A stretch of 64,000 nt of DNA from Candidatus Anammoxibacter sp. (GCA_021777105.1 JAIQZQ010000098.1:62001-126000); one strand, 5' to 3'. Positions 53,322-63,354 are shown, numbered from the stretch's first letter. A program made the numbers and translations. The notes: generated by a model not told the origin, from the letters alone.

Positions 53322-55577
53322 GTGAAGTTAATTAGCATGTTTTCAAACAGTTTAAAGGCGAAGGTTAGCGCGGCGGTGGTAGGGATGCTTATATTGGCGT
53401 TGTCAATAACGTGCGTTTTGATTTTTAGCGCATTGCACAAAGCCACGGTGAATGATTCAAAGACTATTATGACGGGCATTGCCACGGGCAGAAAAAAAGC
53501 CTTGGATGACTGGTTTAAAAGTTGTTGGACTTCTCTCCATATTACAAGCGAAGAGATTGGCGACAGGTTGGAAAATAACGTCTCAAATGAAAATATCATG
53601 GCAACATTGGTGTATGTGCATGAAGATTTGCATGATTTCTCGGAATTGTTTGTTGTTAATAAGGAAGGCGTTGTGACTGCGTCAACTTATGATCGCCAAT
53701 TGGGAAAGGATCTTTCTAAGACAAGATATATTGATGCCTCTTTGGACGGCGACCGTTTCCTTGAAGGGCCTTATGTTGATGATGTGACAAAAGAGATCGG
53801 GAAATCATCCAGCGATTTTCTTGATGAAGTGACTTTAATGTTTTCATTGCCGATCAGGTCAAAAAATGGAGAGATACTTTCTGTCTTGTGCGGCAGGGTT
53901 CCAAACGACGTAATGGCCGATGTTTTGCAGCATGAATCAAGCCACATTTATAAAGGCTCCGGCGACAACTATCTGTTTTTGGTTGAATCCAGAACCGGAA
54001 CTCCGGGCTCGGCTATTTCCAGGAGTAGGTTTGAAGATGATAGCGTTGTCAAAGGCCACAACCTTAAAGACGGGATTCCGACCGGCGATTGGGGCGTTGT
54101 TCAGATTGAAAAACACACTGAATTTGAGCTTAGGTTTGTTGATCCGGCCACCGGCGATTTCACGGAAGGCATTGAAAACTCAATCAGAAAAGGCCAGTAC
54201 ATAAACACGTGGCCCGGCTACCATGACTATCGTCACCAATTTGTGGCGGGCAAATCAGTTATAATAAAGCCTCCTTATTCTCCTGATGTCTGGGGGTTAA
54301 TGTGCGAGGCCGACATTGAGGAATTATTTAGAAACCTCATGATAGCAAAGAGATTTGCAGTAATAATAGGGACGTCTCTGGTATGTTTGTTTGGACTGTT
54401 GAACTTCGTCCTGATTAACAAGCTTGTTATTAAACCTATACAGACTGTTAATGATATGGTTCAGGAGATCGCAAAAGGGGAAGGCGACCTTACCAAACGA
54501 ATTGATGTTAAATCAAAAGACGAACTTGGCGTGTTGTCGGAAGGATTTAATGAATTCCTTGAAAAACTTGACCATATTATCGCGTTTGTGATAAAGACAA
54601 TAAGCGAAATGGCTGTTACCAGGCAGGCTCTTGCGGATGTGGCCAGCCAGACTAATGAGAGTTCCGAGGGGCTTGAAGTTGAAGTTACCGAGGCGTCAAG
54701 CGCGATTGAGGAGATAAGCAGAAATATTCAGGAAGTGGCTAAAAATGTAGAAGTGCAATCAGCCGCCGTCAATGAAACAAGCGCGGCTGCCAACCAGATG
54801 TCGGCTTCTATTAAAGAAGTTGCCGGCCATGCTGAAAAAGCCAATGAGTCTTCTCAGCAGGCTACTCAGGTTGCCAGAGAGGGCAGCGATACTATTAAAG
54901 AGACGTTGACCGCTATGGAAGCTATTTCAGAAAGCTCAAACAAAGCGAATGAAATAATAGACGTGATAACAAATATTGCCGACCAGACGAATCTTTTGGC
55001 CTTAAACGCCGCAATTGAAGCCGCAAGGGCGGGCGAAGCCGGAAAAGGATTTGCCGTTGTCGCCGAAGAGGTTAGAAATCTTGCCGAACAGAGCGGTCAG
55101 GCCGCAAAAGAGATTACAGGGCTGATAAAGGATAGCACCGTCAGGGCGGAAAAAGGCGTGCAGTTAACAAACAAACTTGCTGAAGTTATTCAAAAAGCCC
55201 TTGATTCCATTGAAATTATAGCTTCTTTGAATCAAAATATCGGCACTGCCACTGTTGAGCAAACCACTGCCGCCGACGAGGTGGCCAAGGCAATGGAGAA
55301 TGTAAACCAGATTACGCATGAAATAACTGCCGCCACTGAAGAGCAAAGCACGGCTACAGGCAAGCTGGCGCAGTCAATTGAGCACGCTTTGTCGGTTGCT
55401 CAACAAAACAAACAAGGCTCGACGGATGCTATTGATGACGTAAAGGTACTTGTTTCGCATGGCGAGAAATTAATGGAGCTTATGGGCAAATTCAAGGTGG
55501 ATGAATTTAAAGAGCTTTCTTCTTCCCAACTGGAGACAAAAAAGACTGCGGGATTGATAGACTCCGGCTCTAAATAA
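53322..55577 (+). CDS. Methyl-accepting chemotaxis protein with dCache sensor
   Basis: GTG 53322 is the start, with AAGGAG six bases upstream. A helix (about 12-35) leads to a large periplasmic domain (40-340) of dCache type (LFVVNKEGVVTASTYDRQLGKDLSKTRYI, GPYVDDVT). A second helix (about 345-368), HAMP, and a signalling coiled coil with the conserved tip IADQTNLLALNAAIEAARAGEAGKGFAVVAEEVRNLAEQS in part follow. There is no CheR-docking pentapeptide at the end. It senses a small molecule by direct binding (inferred). Two terminator-like hairpins follow. Confidence 0.94.
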   Translation: MKLISMFSNSLKAKVSAAVVGMLILALSITCVLIFSALHKATVNDSKTIMTGIATGRKKALDDWFKSCWTSLHITSEEIGDRLENNVSNENIMATLVYVHEDLHDFSELFVVNKEGVVTASTYDRQLGKDLSKTRYIDASLDGDRFLEGPYVDDVTKEIGKSSSDFLDEVTLMFSLPIRSKNGEILSVLCGRVPNDVMADVLQHESSHIYKGSGDNYLFLVESRTGTPGSAISRSRFEDDSVVKGHNLKDGIPTGDWGVVQIEKHTEFELRFVDPATGDFTEGIENSIRKGQYINTWPGYHDYRHQFVAGKSVIIKPPYSPDVWGLMCEADIEELFRNLMIAKRFAVIIGTSLVCLFGLLNFVLINKLVIKPIQTVNDMVQEIAKGEGDLTKRIDVKSKDELGVLSEGFNEFLEKLDHIIAFVIKTISEMAVTRQALADVASQTNESSEGLEVEVTEASSAIEEISRNIQEVAKNVEVQSAAVNETSAAANQMSASIKEVAGHAEKANESSQQATQVAREGSDTIKETLTAMEAISESSNKANEIIDVITNIADQTNLLALNAAIEAARAGEAGKGFAVVAEEVRNLAEQSGQAAKEITGLIKDSTVRAEKGVQLTNKLAEVIQKALDSIEIIASLNQNIGTATVEQTTAADEVAKAMENVNQITHEITAATEEQSTATGKLAQSIEHALSVAQQNKQGSTDAIDDVKVLVSHGEKLMELMGKFKVDEFKELSSSQLETKKTAGLIDSGSK

Positions 55578-55619
55578 ATATAGCCTTGAAATCAGGGGCT
55601 ATGCATGATTAATAAGTAA

Positions 55620-55690
55620 ACGCGCTCTATACATTTAAGCGCGTGTGGATTGTAAAGGCCACAGGTTTTTTCCTGTGGCCTCAATTTTGT
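55620..55690 (+). terminator. Hairpin pair after the chemoreceptor gene
   Basis: A 7-base-pair dyad (55620-55626 with 55638-55644) is followed by a 10-base-pair stem (55656-55665 with 55672-55681, six-T loop) and the T-rich TCAATTTT. The second is a likely rho-independent terminator with a modest T-tract. Confidence 0.65.
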
Positions 55691-55738
55691 AATAAACTCA
55701 ATACATATTTTCCAAAATTTAGAAACTAAAGCGCTTAA

Positions 55739-56845
55739 ATGGAAAAGAAGATAAAGGTTCTGGTTGTTGATGATTCTGCTTTTATGCGTAAAACAATAAC
55801 CGGCATATTAAGCATTGATCCTGAAATAGAGGTTATCGGGGCCGCGCCTGACGGCAATTTTGCCTTAAAGTTTATTGAAGGCACAAAACCCGACGTTATC
55901 ACTATGGATGTTGAGATGTCCGGCATGGACGGCATTACAACGCTTAAGCATGTAATGGAGAGGTTTCCAACCCCGGTAATAATGTTAAGCGCTTTAACGG
56001 AAAAAGGGGCTGAAGTAACTCTAAACGCCTTAAGTATAGGCGCCGTGGATTTTTTGCAGAAACCGTCAGGGACAATATCTCTTGATTTAAAAAAACAGGC
56101 TAAAGTCCTGATTGAGAAAGTTAAAGGCGCGGCAAAAGTTGATCCGCGAAGTTTAAAGGCCCGGAAATTTACGCCTGTTAAGAAAACAGAGCCTCCGGCA
56201 GAGAAAAAACTTCCCGGCTTGGGCTTGGCGTCAAAATCCGCCGAAAAGCAGCCGTTGGTTTCATGCAGGACGGTGGTGGCGATTGGCGTGTCAACAGGCG
56301 GGCCTCAAACTCTTTTAAATATGATGCCCAAGATTCCAGAGTCTATACCGGCGGGTATTTTGATTGTGCAGCATATGCCGCCCACTTTTACCGCAATATT
56401 CTCTAAACGCCTTGACGGTGTTAGCAAGATAAGGGTGAAGGAGGGTAAAGAAGGCGATATTGTGGAAGCCGGAACGGCCTATATTGCCCCCGGCGATTTC
56501 CATATGACTGTTGAAAAAGGGTTTAACAAAAAATTTGTTATCAAAATACGCAGAGAGCCGTTCGACACATTGCATAGACCTTCGGTGGATGTAATGATGG
56601 AATCAGTGGCAAAACTGTTTACCGGAAAAAATGTTCTTGGCGTTATACTCACCGGCATGGGACATGACGGCGTTGAAGGCATGAAAAAGATCAAGGCTTC
56701 AGGGGGAAAGACAATAGCTGAAGACGAATCGACGGCGGTAATTTTCGGCATGCCTAAAGCGGCTATAAACAGCAAATGCGTTGATCACATTTTGCCGTAC
56801 CCCGATATTCCACAAAAAATTTCAGAGTTGTTGACAAGATTTTAA
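55739..56845 (+). CDS. cheB: CheB methylesterase, second copy
   Basis: The receiver has VVDDSAFMRKTI, phospho-Asp in ITMDVEMSGMDG, and Lys in FLQKPSGT. A Lys- and Pro-rich linker precedes the methylesterase domain with catalytic Ser (IGVSTGGPQTLL), His (IVQHMPPTF) and Asp (LTGMGHDGVEGM). The 368 residues and a longer linker set it apart from the first copy. It belongs to the second chemosensory set. Confidence 0.96.
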   Translation: MEKKIKVLVVDDSAFMRKTITGILSIDPEIEVIGAAPDGNFALKFIEGTKPDVITMDVEMSGMDGITTLKHVMERFPTPVIMLSALTEKGAEVTLNALSIGAVDFLQKPSGTISLDLKKQAKVLIEKVKGAAKVDPRSLKARKFTPVKKTEPPAEKKLPGLGLASKSAEKQPLVSCRTVVAIGVSTGGPQTLLNMMPKIPESIPAGILIVQHMPPTFTAIFSKRLDGVSKIRVKEGKEGDIVEAGTAYIAPGDFHMTVEKGFNKKFVIKIRREPFDTLHRPSVDVMMESVAKLFTGKNVLGVILTGMGHDGVEGMKKIKASGGKTIAEDESTAVIFGMPKAAINSKCVDHILPYPDIPQKISELLTRF

Positions 56846-56979
56846 AAGATGTTTTTATGTTTTAAATAAACCCGGTGGAAAAGCGAAATTGTAGTTTGTA
56901 ACGGAGTTTTGATTTTGAAAAAGAAAAACAGGTTAAAGATATTTTATAAAATTTTACCCAAATTTTCATAGTTAGTAAA

Positions 56980-59304
56980 ATGACGGATAAATATAACGAA
57001 GGCCAAATTGATATTCTTGTCGTAGACGACGAAGAGCATATAAGACGCGATTTGAAAGGTGTTTTGACGGGCATGGGCTATAATGCCGTGTTTGCCGAAA
57101 CCGGCGAAGAGGCTGTTGAGATTTGCGGGAATAATAATTTCCGGCTGGCCATAATGGATTTGATTATGCCGGGGGGGCTGCATGGGCTGGAGTTGCTGCA
57201 AGAGATTAAAAACACGAGCGACGATATTTGTATAATCGTGTTAACCCGCAGCAACAATATAAAAAGCGCGGTTCAGGCTATGAAGATTGGAGCCTATGAT
57301 TACATAACAAAGCCTTGCGATAACGACGAAATTGAAATAGTTGTGAAGAAAGCGATTGAAAGATGCGAGCTTCTTCGTGAACTTGGCGAAAAACATCACT
57401 ATAAAAACCTTTTAATTTCAAAATCTTTGGAAGATCTTCAGTCTCCTGATGAAACAGTCAGACGATTGGCCGCCGAGGATTTAGGGGAATTTGGAAGTGA
57501 AAGCGCCGTGGACGCGTTGCTGGAGCTTTTTCAGGACACTAGCATTGCCGTGCAAGAGGCGGCTGAGCATGCGTTGATTCAGATTGGCGGCGAAAATACC
57601 GTGCGGAAGATAATACCCATGCTGCAATCAAACCAGGCTAACATCCGCAATTTTGCGAATGAAATGCTTGAAAGCATGGGTGAAAAAGCCGTGCCTATAC
57701 TTGCAGAGCTTCTTGCTGATGACGACCATGATATCCGTAAATTCTCAGTGGACTTGTTGGGTTTGATAGGTTGCGAAGCCGGTGTAGAGTCGCTTGTTAA
57801 AGCCCTTAATGATAAGCATATCAATGTCTCCTCAGGCGCGGCGGAGGCCTTGGGCAATATTGGAAGCGATGAGGCTCTGGAACCACTGCTGGAAAAACTT
57901 AACGACGATCCATGGCTAGCGTATGCGATTGTTGAAAGTCTAGGCAAAATCGGAAACAAAAAAGCGGTTGAGCCTTTAATAAATCTTGATCATGGAGATG
58001 ACGAGGTGTTGCTTGCCTCTAAAGTGCGGGCATTAGGCACTATTGGAGATGCCGGCGCCACAAAGTTCCTGTTCTCGTTGTTTGACTCGCCTGATGATTT
58101 TCTAAAAGGCCAGGTCATTGAAGCTTTGGAACAAATAAGGGCGAAATCTCATGAAAACATATTTAAAGACCTTGATCAAAGCAAAATTCTAAAGCAAGCC
58201 ATACCAATGCTTGAAGACACGGACGAGGACCTGAAATTAAGCATTATCAAGATGATACGGGAAATGGAATGCGATAATAAAATAGAAGCCCTTTTGCCTT
58301 GTTTATCAGACTCAAGCGAACAGATTCAGGAAGCTACTTATGAGGCTATTGTAACTGCCGGCTTAAGCGGGAAAACCGCGGGTCTTGCCTTGGAGTACGT
58401 GAAAAAATGCGATGACGGGTTAACGCAAACCATTGTTAAAATATTTGGCGAAACGGAATGCGAAGAAACCGGCGACACTGTCGCGGATTTGTTAAAAAAT
58501 CACTCAAATTTGGCGATTAGGGAAGAAGCGGCGAATACTATCGGGATATTGCCGAATAATAACAAGTATGTTGATAATCTTGTGGAAGCTTTGCAGGACA
58601 GTTCGCTGGAAGTCAAAAAAGCCTCTACTCGTTCTTTAGGAGTTATTGGCGATCCAAAAGCTATTGATCCGCTTGTCTCTTTGTTGAAATATGACGACCT
58701 TAATAAAGACGCGACCGACGGTCTCCTGCTTATTGGCAATAAGAGTTCCGTAGACTGTTTGTTGCCGCTTCTAAATGACGAACACCCTTTATGCAGGGCG
58801 GCGGCTATAACCATCTTTGGAAATCTTAACCCTGATAAAATAAATGATAAAATTTCCGACGCCTTGAGAGATGGAAACGCAAAGGTGCGAAAAGCCGCTA
58901 TTGATATAATAGCAAAAACAGGAGATAAGTCGTATCTGGATGATTTGATTACAGCTCTACATGACGGAGACAAGTTTGTGCAGATCTCCGCCGCAAACGC
59001 TTTGTCCAAATTTTACGATCCAAAGATTATTGATCCTTTTATTGCTTTATTGCACGATCCGGACGAAAGGATTAGGTATAACGCAATACAGGGTTTGATG
59101 AAATTCAAGGATGAGCGCATTGTGTACGCCCTTGTTTCCCTTTTGTCTGATAAATCAAGCATGGTAAAAATTGTCGCGCTTGACGCTTTGGGAGAAATGG
59201 GCGACGAAAGCGCGGTTTGCCATATTGAAAACATGCTGGAAACGGTTGAAGATGACGACCTCTTTGAAGCGGCAAATAACGCTTTGGAGAAGTTGCAGAA
59301 TTAG
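56980..59304 (+). CDS. Receiver fused to a long HEAT-repeat domain
   Basis: Residues 1-125 form an intact receiver: LVVDDEEHIRRDL, phospho-Asp in LAIMDLIMPGGLHG, Thr in VLTRSNNIK and Lys in YITKPCDN. From about 150 to the end run many 30-residue HEAT/PBS-lyase-like repeats (patterns such as AVDALLELFQDTSIAVQEAAEHAL, KAIDPLVSLLKYDD, RIRYNAIQGLMKF). HEAT repeats form extended protein-binding scaffolds. Phosphorylation by CheA may control binding to another chemosensory protein (inference). It sits between cheB and cheR. I know no named family with just this architecture. Confidence 0.87.
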   Translation: MTDKYNEGQIDILVVDDEEHIRRDLKGVLTGMGYNAVFAETGEEAVEICGNNNFRLAIMDLIMPGGLHGLELLQEIKNTSDDICIIVLTRSNNIKSAVQAMKIGAYDYITKPCDNDEIEIVVKKAIERCELLRELGEKHHYKNLLISKSLEDLQSPDETVRRLAAEDLGEFGSESAVDALLELFQDTSIAVQEAAEHALIQIGGENTVRKIIPMLQSNQANIRNFANEMLESMGEKAVPILAELLADDDHDIRKFSVDLLGLIGCEAGVESLVKALNDKHINVSSGAAEALGNIGSDEALEPLLEKLNDDPWLAYAIVESLGKIGNKKAVEPLINLDHGDDEVLLASKVRALGTIGDAGATKFLFSLFDSPDDFLKGQVIEALEQIRAKSHENIFKDLDQSKILKQAIPMLEDTDEDLKLSIIKMIREMECDNKIEALLPCLSDSSEQIQEATYEAIVTAGLSGKTAGLALEYVKKCDDGLTQTIVKIFGETECEETGDTVADLLKNHSNLAIREEAANTIGILPNNNKYVDNLVEALQDSSLEVKKASTRSLGVIGDPKAIDPLVSLLKYDDLNKDATDGLLLIGNKSSVDCLLPLLNDEHPLCRAAAITIFGNLNPDKINDKISDALRDGNAKVRKAAIDIIAKTGDKSYLDDLITALHDGDKFVQISAANALSKFYDPKIIDPFIALLHDPDERIRYNAIQGLMKFKDERIVYALVSLLSDKSSMVKIVALDALGEMGDESAVCHIENMLETVEDDDLFEAANNALEKLQN

Positions 59305-59369
59305 GATTGCTTTGTATTGCATTGTTGTTTAAATAGTTAATAAAAAAATATTGACCCCAAATAAATATT

Positions 59370-60203
59370 ATGATTTTAGCTTCAGAAGACTTCATTAAGT
59401 TTAGAGATCTTATTCACGAAAAGTGCGGAATTTACTTTGAGGAGAAGAAACAGTATCTCCTGAAAAAGCGCATTGAAGATCGTATGAAAGTGACTAACAC
59501 CAAAGAGCATAAGGATTATTACCGCTTAATAAAGTACGATCCAAGGGGGAACGAGCTAAATATTTTCATAGACTCGCTGACAACCAACGAAACTTACTTC
59601 TTTAGAGAAATGACGCAATTAAACGGTTTTGTAAATGACGTCCTGCCTCTGGTGCTGGAAGAGAAAAAGAAGGCGATCGTGCCGATGAAGAAATTAAAAA
59701 TTTGGAGCGCGGCTTGTTCTTCCGGTTGCGAGCCATACACCCTTGCCGTGCTTCTGCGAGAGAAACTTACTAACCCTCTGGAATGGACTGTTCAGATTTC
59801 AGGCACTGATATCAGCAGCCACATTTTGCAGGTTTGCCGAAACGGCATTTACACTGAACGGGATGTGAAAGACGTTCCGCCGGCTTTAAAGCGTAAATAT
59901 TTTGAGAATTCAGATGGGCAATATAAAATAAGCAAGACTCTTAAAGACATAGTAAAGTTTAGTCAATTAAATTTTCTTGATAAAATGATGATGCGGAGCA
60001 TGAGGGATTTTGATTTTATATTTTGCAGAAATGTTCTGATATATTTCACTGATGATATTCGCAAAAAGATAGTGAGTATGCTTTACGATAGCTTAAGGCC
60101 CGGAGGGTATATTTTTCTGGGGCATGCGGATTCTATGTCGCGAATAAGCGCTGCTTTTAAGCTGGAAAAAATTAATAACACAATAACGTATAAAAAAGAA
60201 TAA
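59370..60203 (+). CDS. cheR: CheR chemoreceptor methyltransferase, second copy
   Basis: The N-terminal helices (FIKFRDLIHEKCGIYFEEKKQYLLKKR in part) are followed by the SAM-binding domain with KIWSAACSSGCEPYTLAVLL, SGTDISSHILQVC, FDFIFCRNVLIYFTDDIRK and GGYIFLGHADSMS. The usual GEE of the SAM site reads GCE here, a conservative variant. It pairs with the second cheB. The ATG is preceded by AT-rich sequence without a ribosome site. Confidence 0.94.
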   Translation: MILASEDFIKFRDLIHEKCGIYFEEKKQYLLKKRIEDRMKVTNTKEHKDYYRLIKYDPRGNELNIFIDSLTTNETYFFREMTQLNGFVNDVLPLVLEEKKKAIVPMKKLKIWSAACSSGCEPYTLAVLLREKLTNPLEWTVQISGTDISSHILQVCRNGIYTERDVKDVPPALKRKYFENSDGQYKISKTLKDIVKFSQLNFLDKMMMRSMRDFDFIFCRNVLIYFTDDIRKKIVSMLYDSLRPGGYIFLGHADSMSRISAAFKLEKINNTITYKKE

Positions 60204-60242
60204 AATCAAGCATTATAAATCTTTAATTTTTTTATAAAAAAA

Positions 60243-60605
60243 ATGGCAAAAATATTAACAGTTGACGACTCATCGGTTATTAGAAACATTATAAGCTCAA
60301 TCCTGAAGTCAGGAGGATTTAAGGTCGATACCGCAATTAACGGCATTGACGGTCTTGAAAAGATTTACACTAACGACTACGACGTTGTTATTAGCGACAT
60401 TAATATGCCGAAGATGGACGGCCTGACTATGATTAAGACTTTAAGGGAAAACGCTGATTATAAAGACCTCAAAATAATTGTGTTGTCAACTGAAGAAGAG
60501 GATGAAGATAAAGAGAGAGGGATTGCCGCCGGCGCAAATATTTATCTCATAAAGCCGGTGAAACCCAAGGATTTAATTACAAATGTAAAGATGCTGTTAG
60601 GTTAG
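60243..60605 (+). CDS. CheY-type response regulator, third copy
   Basis: A 120-residue receiver: TVDDSSVIRNIISS, phospho-Asp in VVISDINMPKMDG, Ser/Thr in IVLSTEEED and Lys in YLIKPVKPKD. The Asp-Ser-Ser start and the long TEEEDEDKERG loop are typical of CheY proteins that bind the motor or CheA in Deltaproteobacteria-like systems. It lies between cheR and cheA, so it is the regulator of the second set. Confidence 0.91.
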   Translation: MAKILTVDDSSVIRNIISSILKSGGFKVDTAINGIDGLEKIYTNDYDVVISDINMPKMDGLTMIKTLRENADYKDLKIIVLSTEEEDEDKERGIAAGANIYLIKPVKPKDLITNVKMLLG

Positions 60606-60666
60606 TTTTTTTACAAGTATCATACACTCAATTTTGCTGTAATTTGTTTTATTTGGAGACTCCTAA

Positions 60667-63354
60667 ATGTTCGAAAATATGGATGGCGATGGCGAAATCC
60701 TCGCCGAATTTATTACCGAATCAATGGAAAATCTTGATGATCTGGACACGCAATTGCTTACTCTGGAGAAAGATCCTGGAGACAAAGACGTCTTAAATCA
60801 CGTTTTCAGGGCAATACATACGGTAAAAGGCGGTTCCGGATTCCTGTCTGTAGATGAAATTACAACTTTAAGCCACAAGTTGGAAAATGTTTTGGACGAT
60901 TTGCGTAACGATGTCCTTGTCTGCACGCCTGGAATACTTGATGTGCTGCTGGAAGGCATTGACACCCTTAAAAAACTGATGGATATTTTGCAGGAAGAGT
61001 GCGAAGAGCCGGGGAGCACTAAAGACACTGTTTTTGATCTGCAACCTGTTCTTGACAAAATTGAAAAGATTAAGGATGACAAACCGCCTGAAAGCGGGGA
61101 AACTGAAGCTGCGAGCTCCGAAGCTCCTGCGCCTGAAAGCGACACTACGGATGAAGACGAGGCCTTTCAGAATATTATTGAAGAAAATAAAAAAACGTTT
61201 GTAGAAGAGACAAAAGAGTATGTTGGGACAATAGATAATGAGCTGATTAAATTGGAAAAGGGCGACGACGTCCTTGAGATTACAGAGCAGGTTTTTAGAA
61301 TTGTCCATAATATTAAAGGAAATTCAGCGTACCTCGGTTTTGCAAAAATGGAGCAGCTTACTCATAATTTTGAAAACATTCTGGATGAGCTGCGTAAAGG
61401 CAATATTAAAATCTCCCCTGAAATCTGCAAACTCCTGTTTAAAACATTTGACAAGTTCAAAGCCTTATTTGAAGTAGTGGTAAATGAGGGCAACGATTCC
61501 GGCGACGAGGATATTGATGGAATCGTTCAGGAAATAAATACCGTTCTTGCCGGCAACATATCCGCTCCGGCGGAAACCGCCGTCGCAGACGAAAGTGGGC
61601 TTGATCAGGAAACAAAGGATATCTTTGTCAAAAACGCTGAAATCCATCTGGCAACTATTAACAATAGCATTGATCAAATTAAATCCGGCGATAAGAATGA
61701 AATGACAATGGATAATCTGTTGAGAGGTTTCAGCAGCCTGACCAATGCCGCTAATTATGTTAATAGCTCGGATCTAAAGCGATTAATGGAATCAAACGTT
61801 AATTTAGCGACTATAATAAAAGCAGCTAATAAAGATATCACTGAAGAGGTTATTGACGTTTTTGTCAAAAGTTCCGCAAATGCCTTGCAAATGGTTAACG
61901 CCGTGGAAACCGGCGGCGCCGGCGCTTTGGATTCCTCTATTATTGACGCATTAAACAAGCTTTGCGCTGAAATAAAAACCAAACCTGCTGAAACAGCGGC
62001 AAAAACAGCGCCACCGGCGGCTCCTGTTGTGCCTGCAAAACCGCCGGTTGAGTCTAAAAAACCGGAACCTCCAAAGAAGGAAGAGCCTAAAGCAAAGGAC
62101 GCGGGCGGAGATAAGAAAAAAGATAAAAAAGGCAAAGTCGAGCAAACTATCCGTGTAGAGCATTCAAAACTGGATATACTTATGAATCTGATCGGCGAGC
62201 TTATTATAAGCAGGAACCAGTTGGATATGTTAAGTGAAAAGATAGGGACTAACTACAACCTTCCTGAAATATCTAAAGAGCTAAACAGGGCTTCCGTATC
62301 TCTTGGCAAAATATCCGACGATTTGCAGGAATCTATAATGTCGGTAAGGATGATTCCCGTCGGCACGGTGTTCAACAAGTTCCCAAGAGTTGTCCGTGAC
62401 CTGGCTAAAACTAAAGAGAAAAGCATAGAGCTGAATATTTCCGGCGAAGAGACAAATCTTGACAAGACAATTATTGAGCAGATCGGCGACCCTTTGGTTC
62501 ATCTTATCAGAAACGGCGTTGACCATGGCGTTGAAAGCCCTGAAGATAGAAAACTAGCCAATAAACCTCCCACCGGCACTATTGACCTTAGAGCATATCA
62601 AAAAGCGGATAATGTCATTATTGAAATAGAAGATAACGGAAAAGGCATGGACCCGAATGTGATACGCGACAAAGCTGTGGAAAAAGGCATAATTGACAAA
62701 GAAGACGCCGATAAGTTGACCAGTATTGAGGCGTTGAATCTGATTTTTGAGGCCGGCTTCAGCACGGCTGAAAAGATCACGGATATTTCAGGCCGCGGCG
62801 TTGGAATGGATGTTGTTAGAAATAATATCAGAAAATTGGGCGGCCATGTCTATATCACTTCAGAAAAAGGCGTTGGAAGCAAATTTACACTCACTCTGCC
62901 GTTAACCCTGGCTATAATTCGCGCAATTATGATTAAATTGGGCGACAGCACGTTTGCTATACCTCTAAATACTATAGTGGAGACTGTAAAGGTGCCCAAG
63001 GAGCAGATTAAGACTATGAAAAATAAAAAGGTCATCAATCTGCGCGGAGAAGTTATCGGCATAGTTGACCTTGTAGCATTAATGGAAATACCGGTGAATG
63101 GACGGGATGAGGACTGCAATCTTGTTCCCATTGTTATAATGGCGACTGAGTCAAAGAAGATAGGGTTTGTGGTGGACGACCTTTTAAAGCAGCAGGAAAT
63201 TGTAATAAAACCGTTAGTGGACTTCCTCTCTATAATCCCGGGCCTTTCAGGCGCGACCATTTTAGGAGATGGAAAGATCGTCCTTATAATAGACCCCGCC
63301 GAAATAGTCGAGCTTGCCACTTCGTCTGAAAATACCGAAATAACCGCTGCTTAA
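60667..63354 (+). CDS. cheA: CheA histidine kinase, second copy, with two Hpt and a third pseudo-Hpt
   Basis: GGAGACTCC lies before the ATG. Hpt 1 (about 10-110) has the phospho-His in AIHTVKGGS, and Hpt 2 (about 170-290) in IVHNIKGNS. A third Hpt-like region (about 320-410) keeps helices but reads RGFSSLTNAANY, so the His is lost. A Pro/Lys-rich linker leads to dimerisation (HSKLDILMNLIGELIISRNQL), HATPase (DPLVHLIRNGVDHGVE, DNGKGMD, GFSTAEKITDISGRGVGMDVV) and a CheW-like end. It probably serves the chemoreceptor at 53322. Confidence 0.94.
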   Translation: MFENMDGDGEILAEFITESMENLDDLDTQLLTLEKDPGDKDVLNHVFRAIHTVKGGSGFLSVDEITTLSHKLENVLDDLRNDVLVCTPGILDVLLEGIDTLKKLMDILQEECEEPGSTKDTVFDLQPVLDKIEKIKDDKPPESGETEAASSEAPAPESDTTDEDEAFQNIIEENKKTFVEETKEYVGTIDNELIKLEKGDDVLEITEQVFRIVHNIKGNSAYLGFAKMEQLTHNFENILDELRKGNIKISPEICKLLFKTFDKFKALFEVVVNEGNDSGDEDIDGIVQEINTVLAGNISAPAETAVADESGLDQETKDIFVKNAEIHLATINNSIDQIKSGDKNEMTMDNLLRGFSSLTNAANYVNSSDLKRLMESNVNLATIIKAANKDITEEVIDVFVKSSANALQMVNAVETGGAGALDSSIIDALNKLCAEIKTKPAETAAKTAPPAAPVVPAKPPVESKKPEPPKKEEPKAKDAGGDKKKDKKGKVEQTIRVEHSKLDILMNLIGELIISRNQLDMLSEKIGTNYNLPEISKELNRASVSLGKISDDLQESIMSVRMIPVGTVFNKFPRVVRDLAKTKEKSIELNISGEETNLDKTIIEQIGDPLVHLIRNGVDHGVESPEDRKLANKPPTGTIDLRAYQKADNVIIEIEDNGKGMDPNVIRDKAVEKGIIDKEDADKLTSIEALNLIFEAGFSTAEKITDISGRGVGMDVVRNNIRKLGGHVYITSEKGVGSKFTLTLPLTLAIIRAIMIKLGDSTFAIPLNTIVETVKVPKEQIKTMKNKKVINLRGEVIGIVDLVALMEIPVNGRDEDCNLVPIVIMATESKKIGFVVDDLLKQQEIVIKPLVDFLSIIPGLSGATILGDGKIVLIIDPAEIVELATSSENTEITAA

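Noticed and set aside
58500..59009. 169-residue minus-strand frame
   Set aside because: Antisense to HEAT repeats with regular spacing; no start signal.
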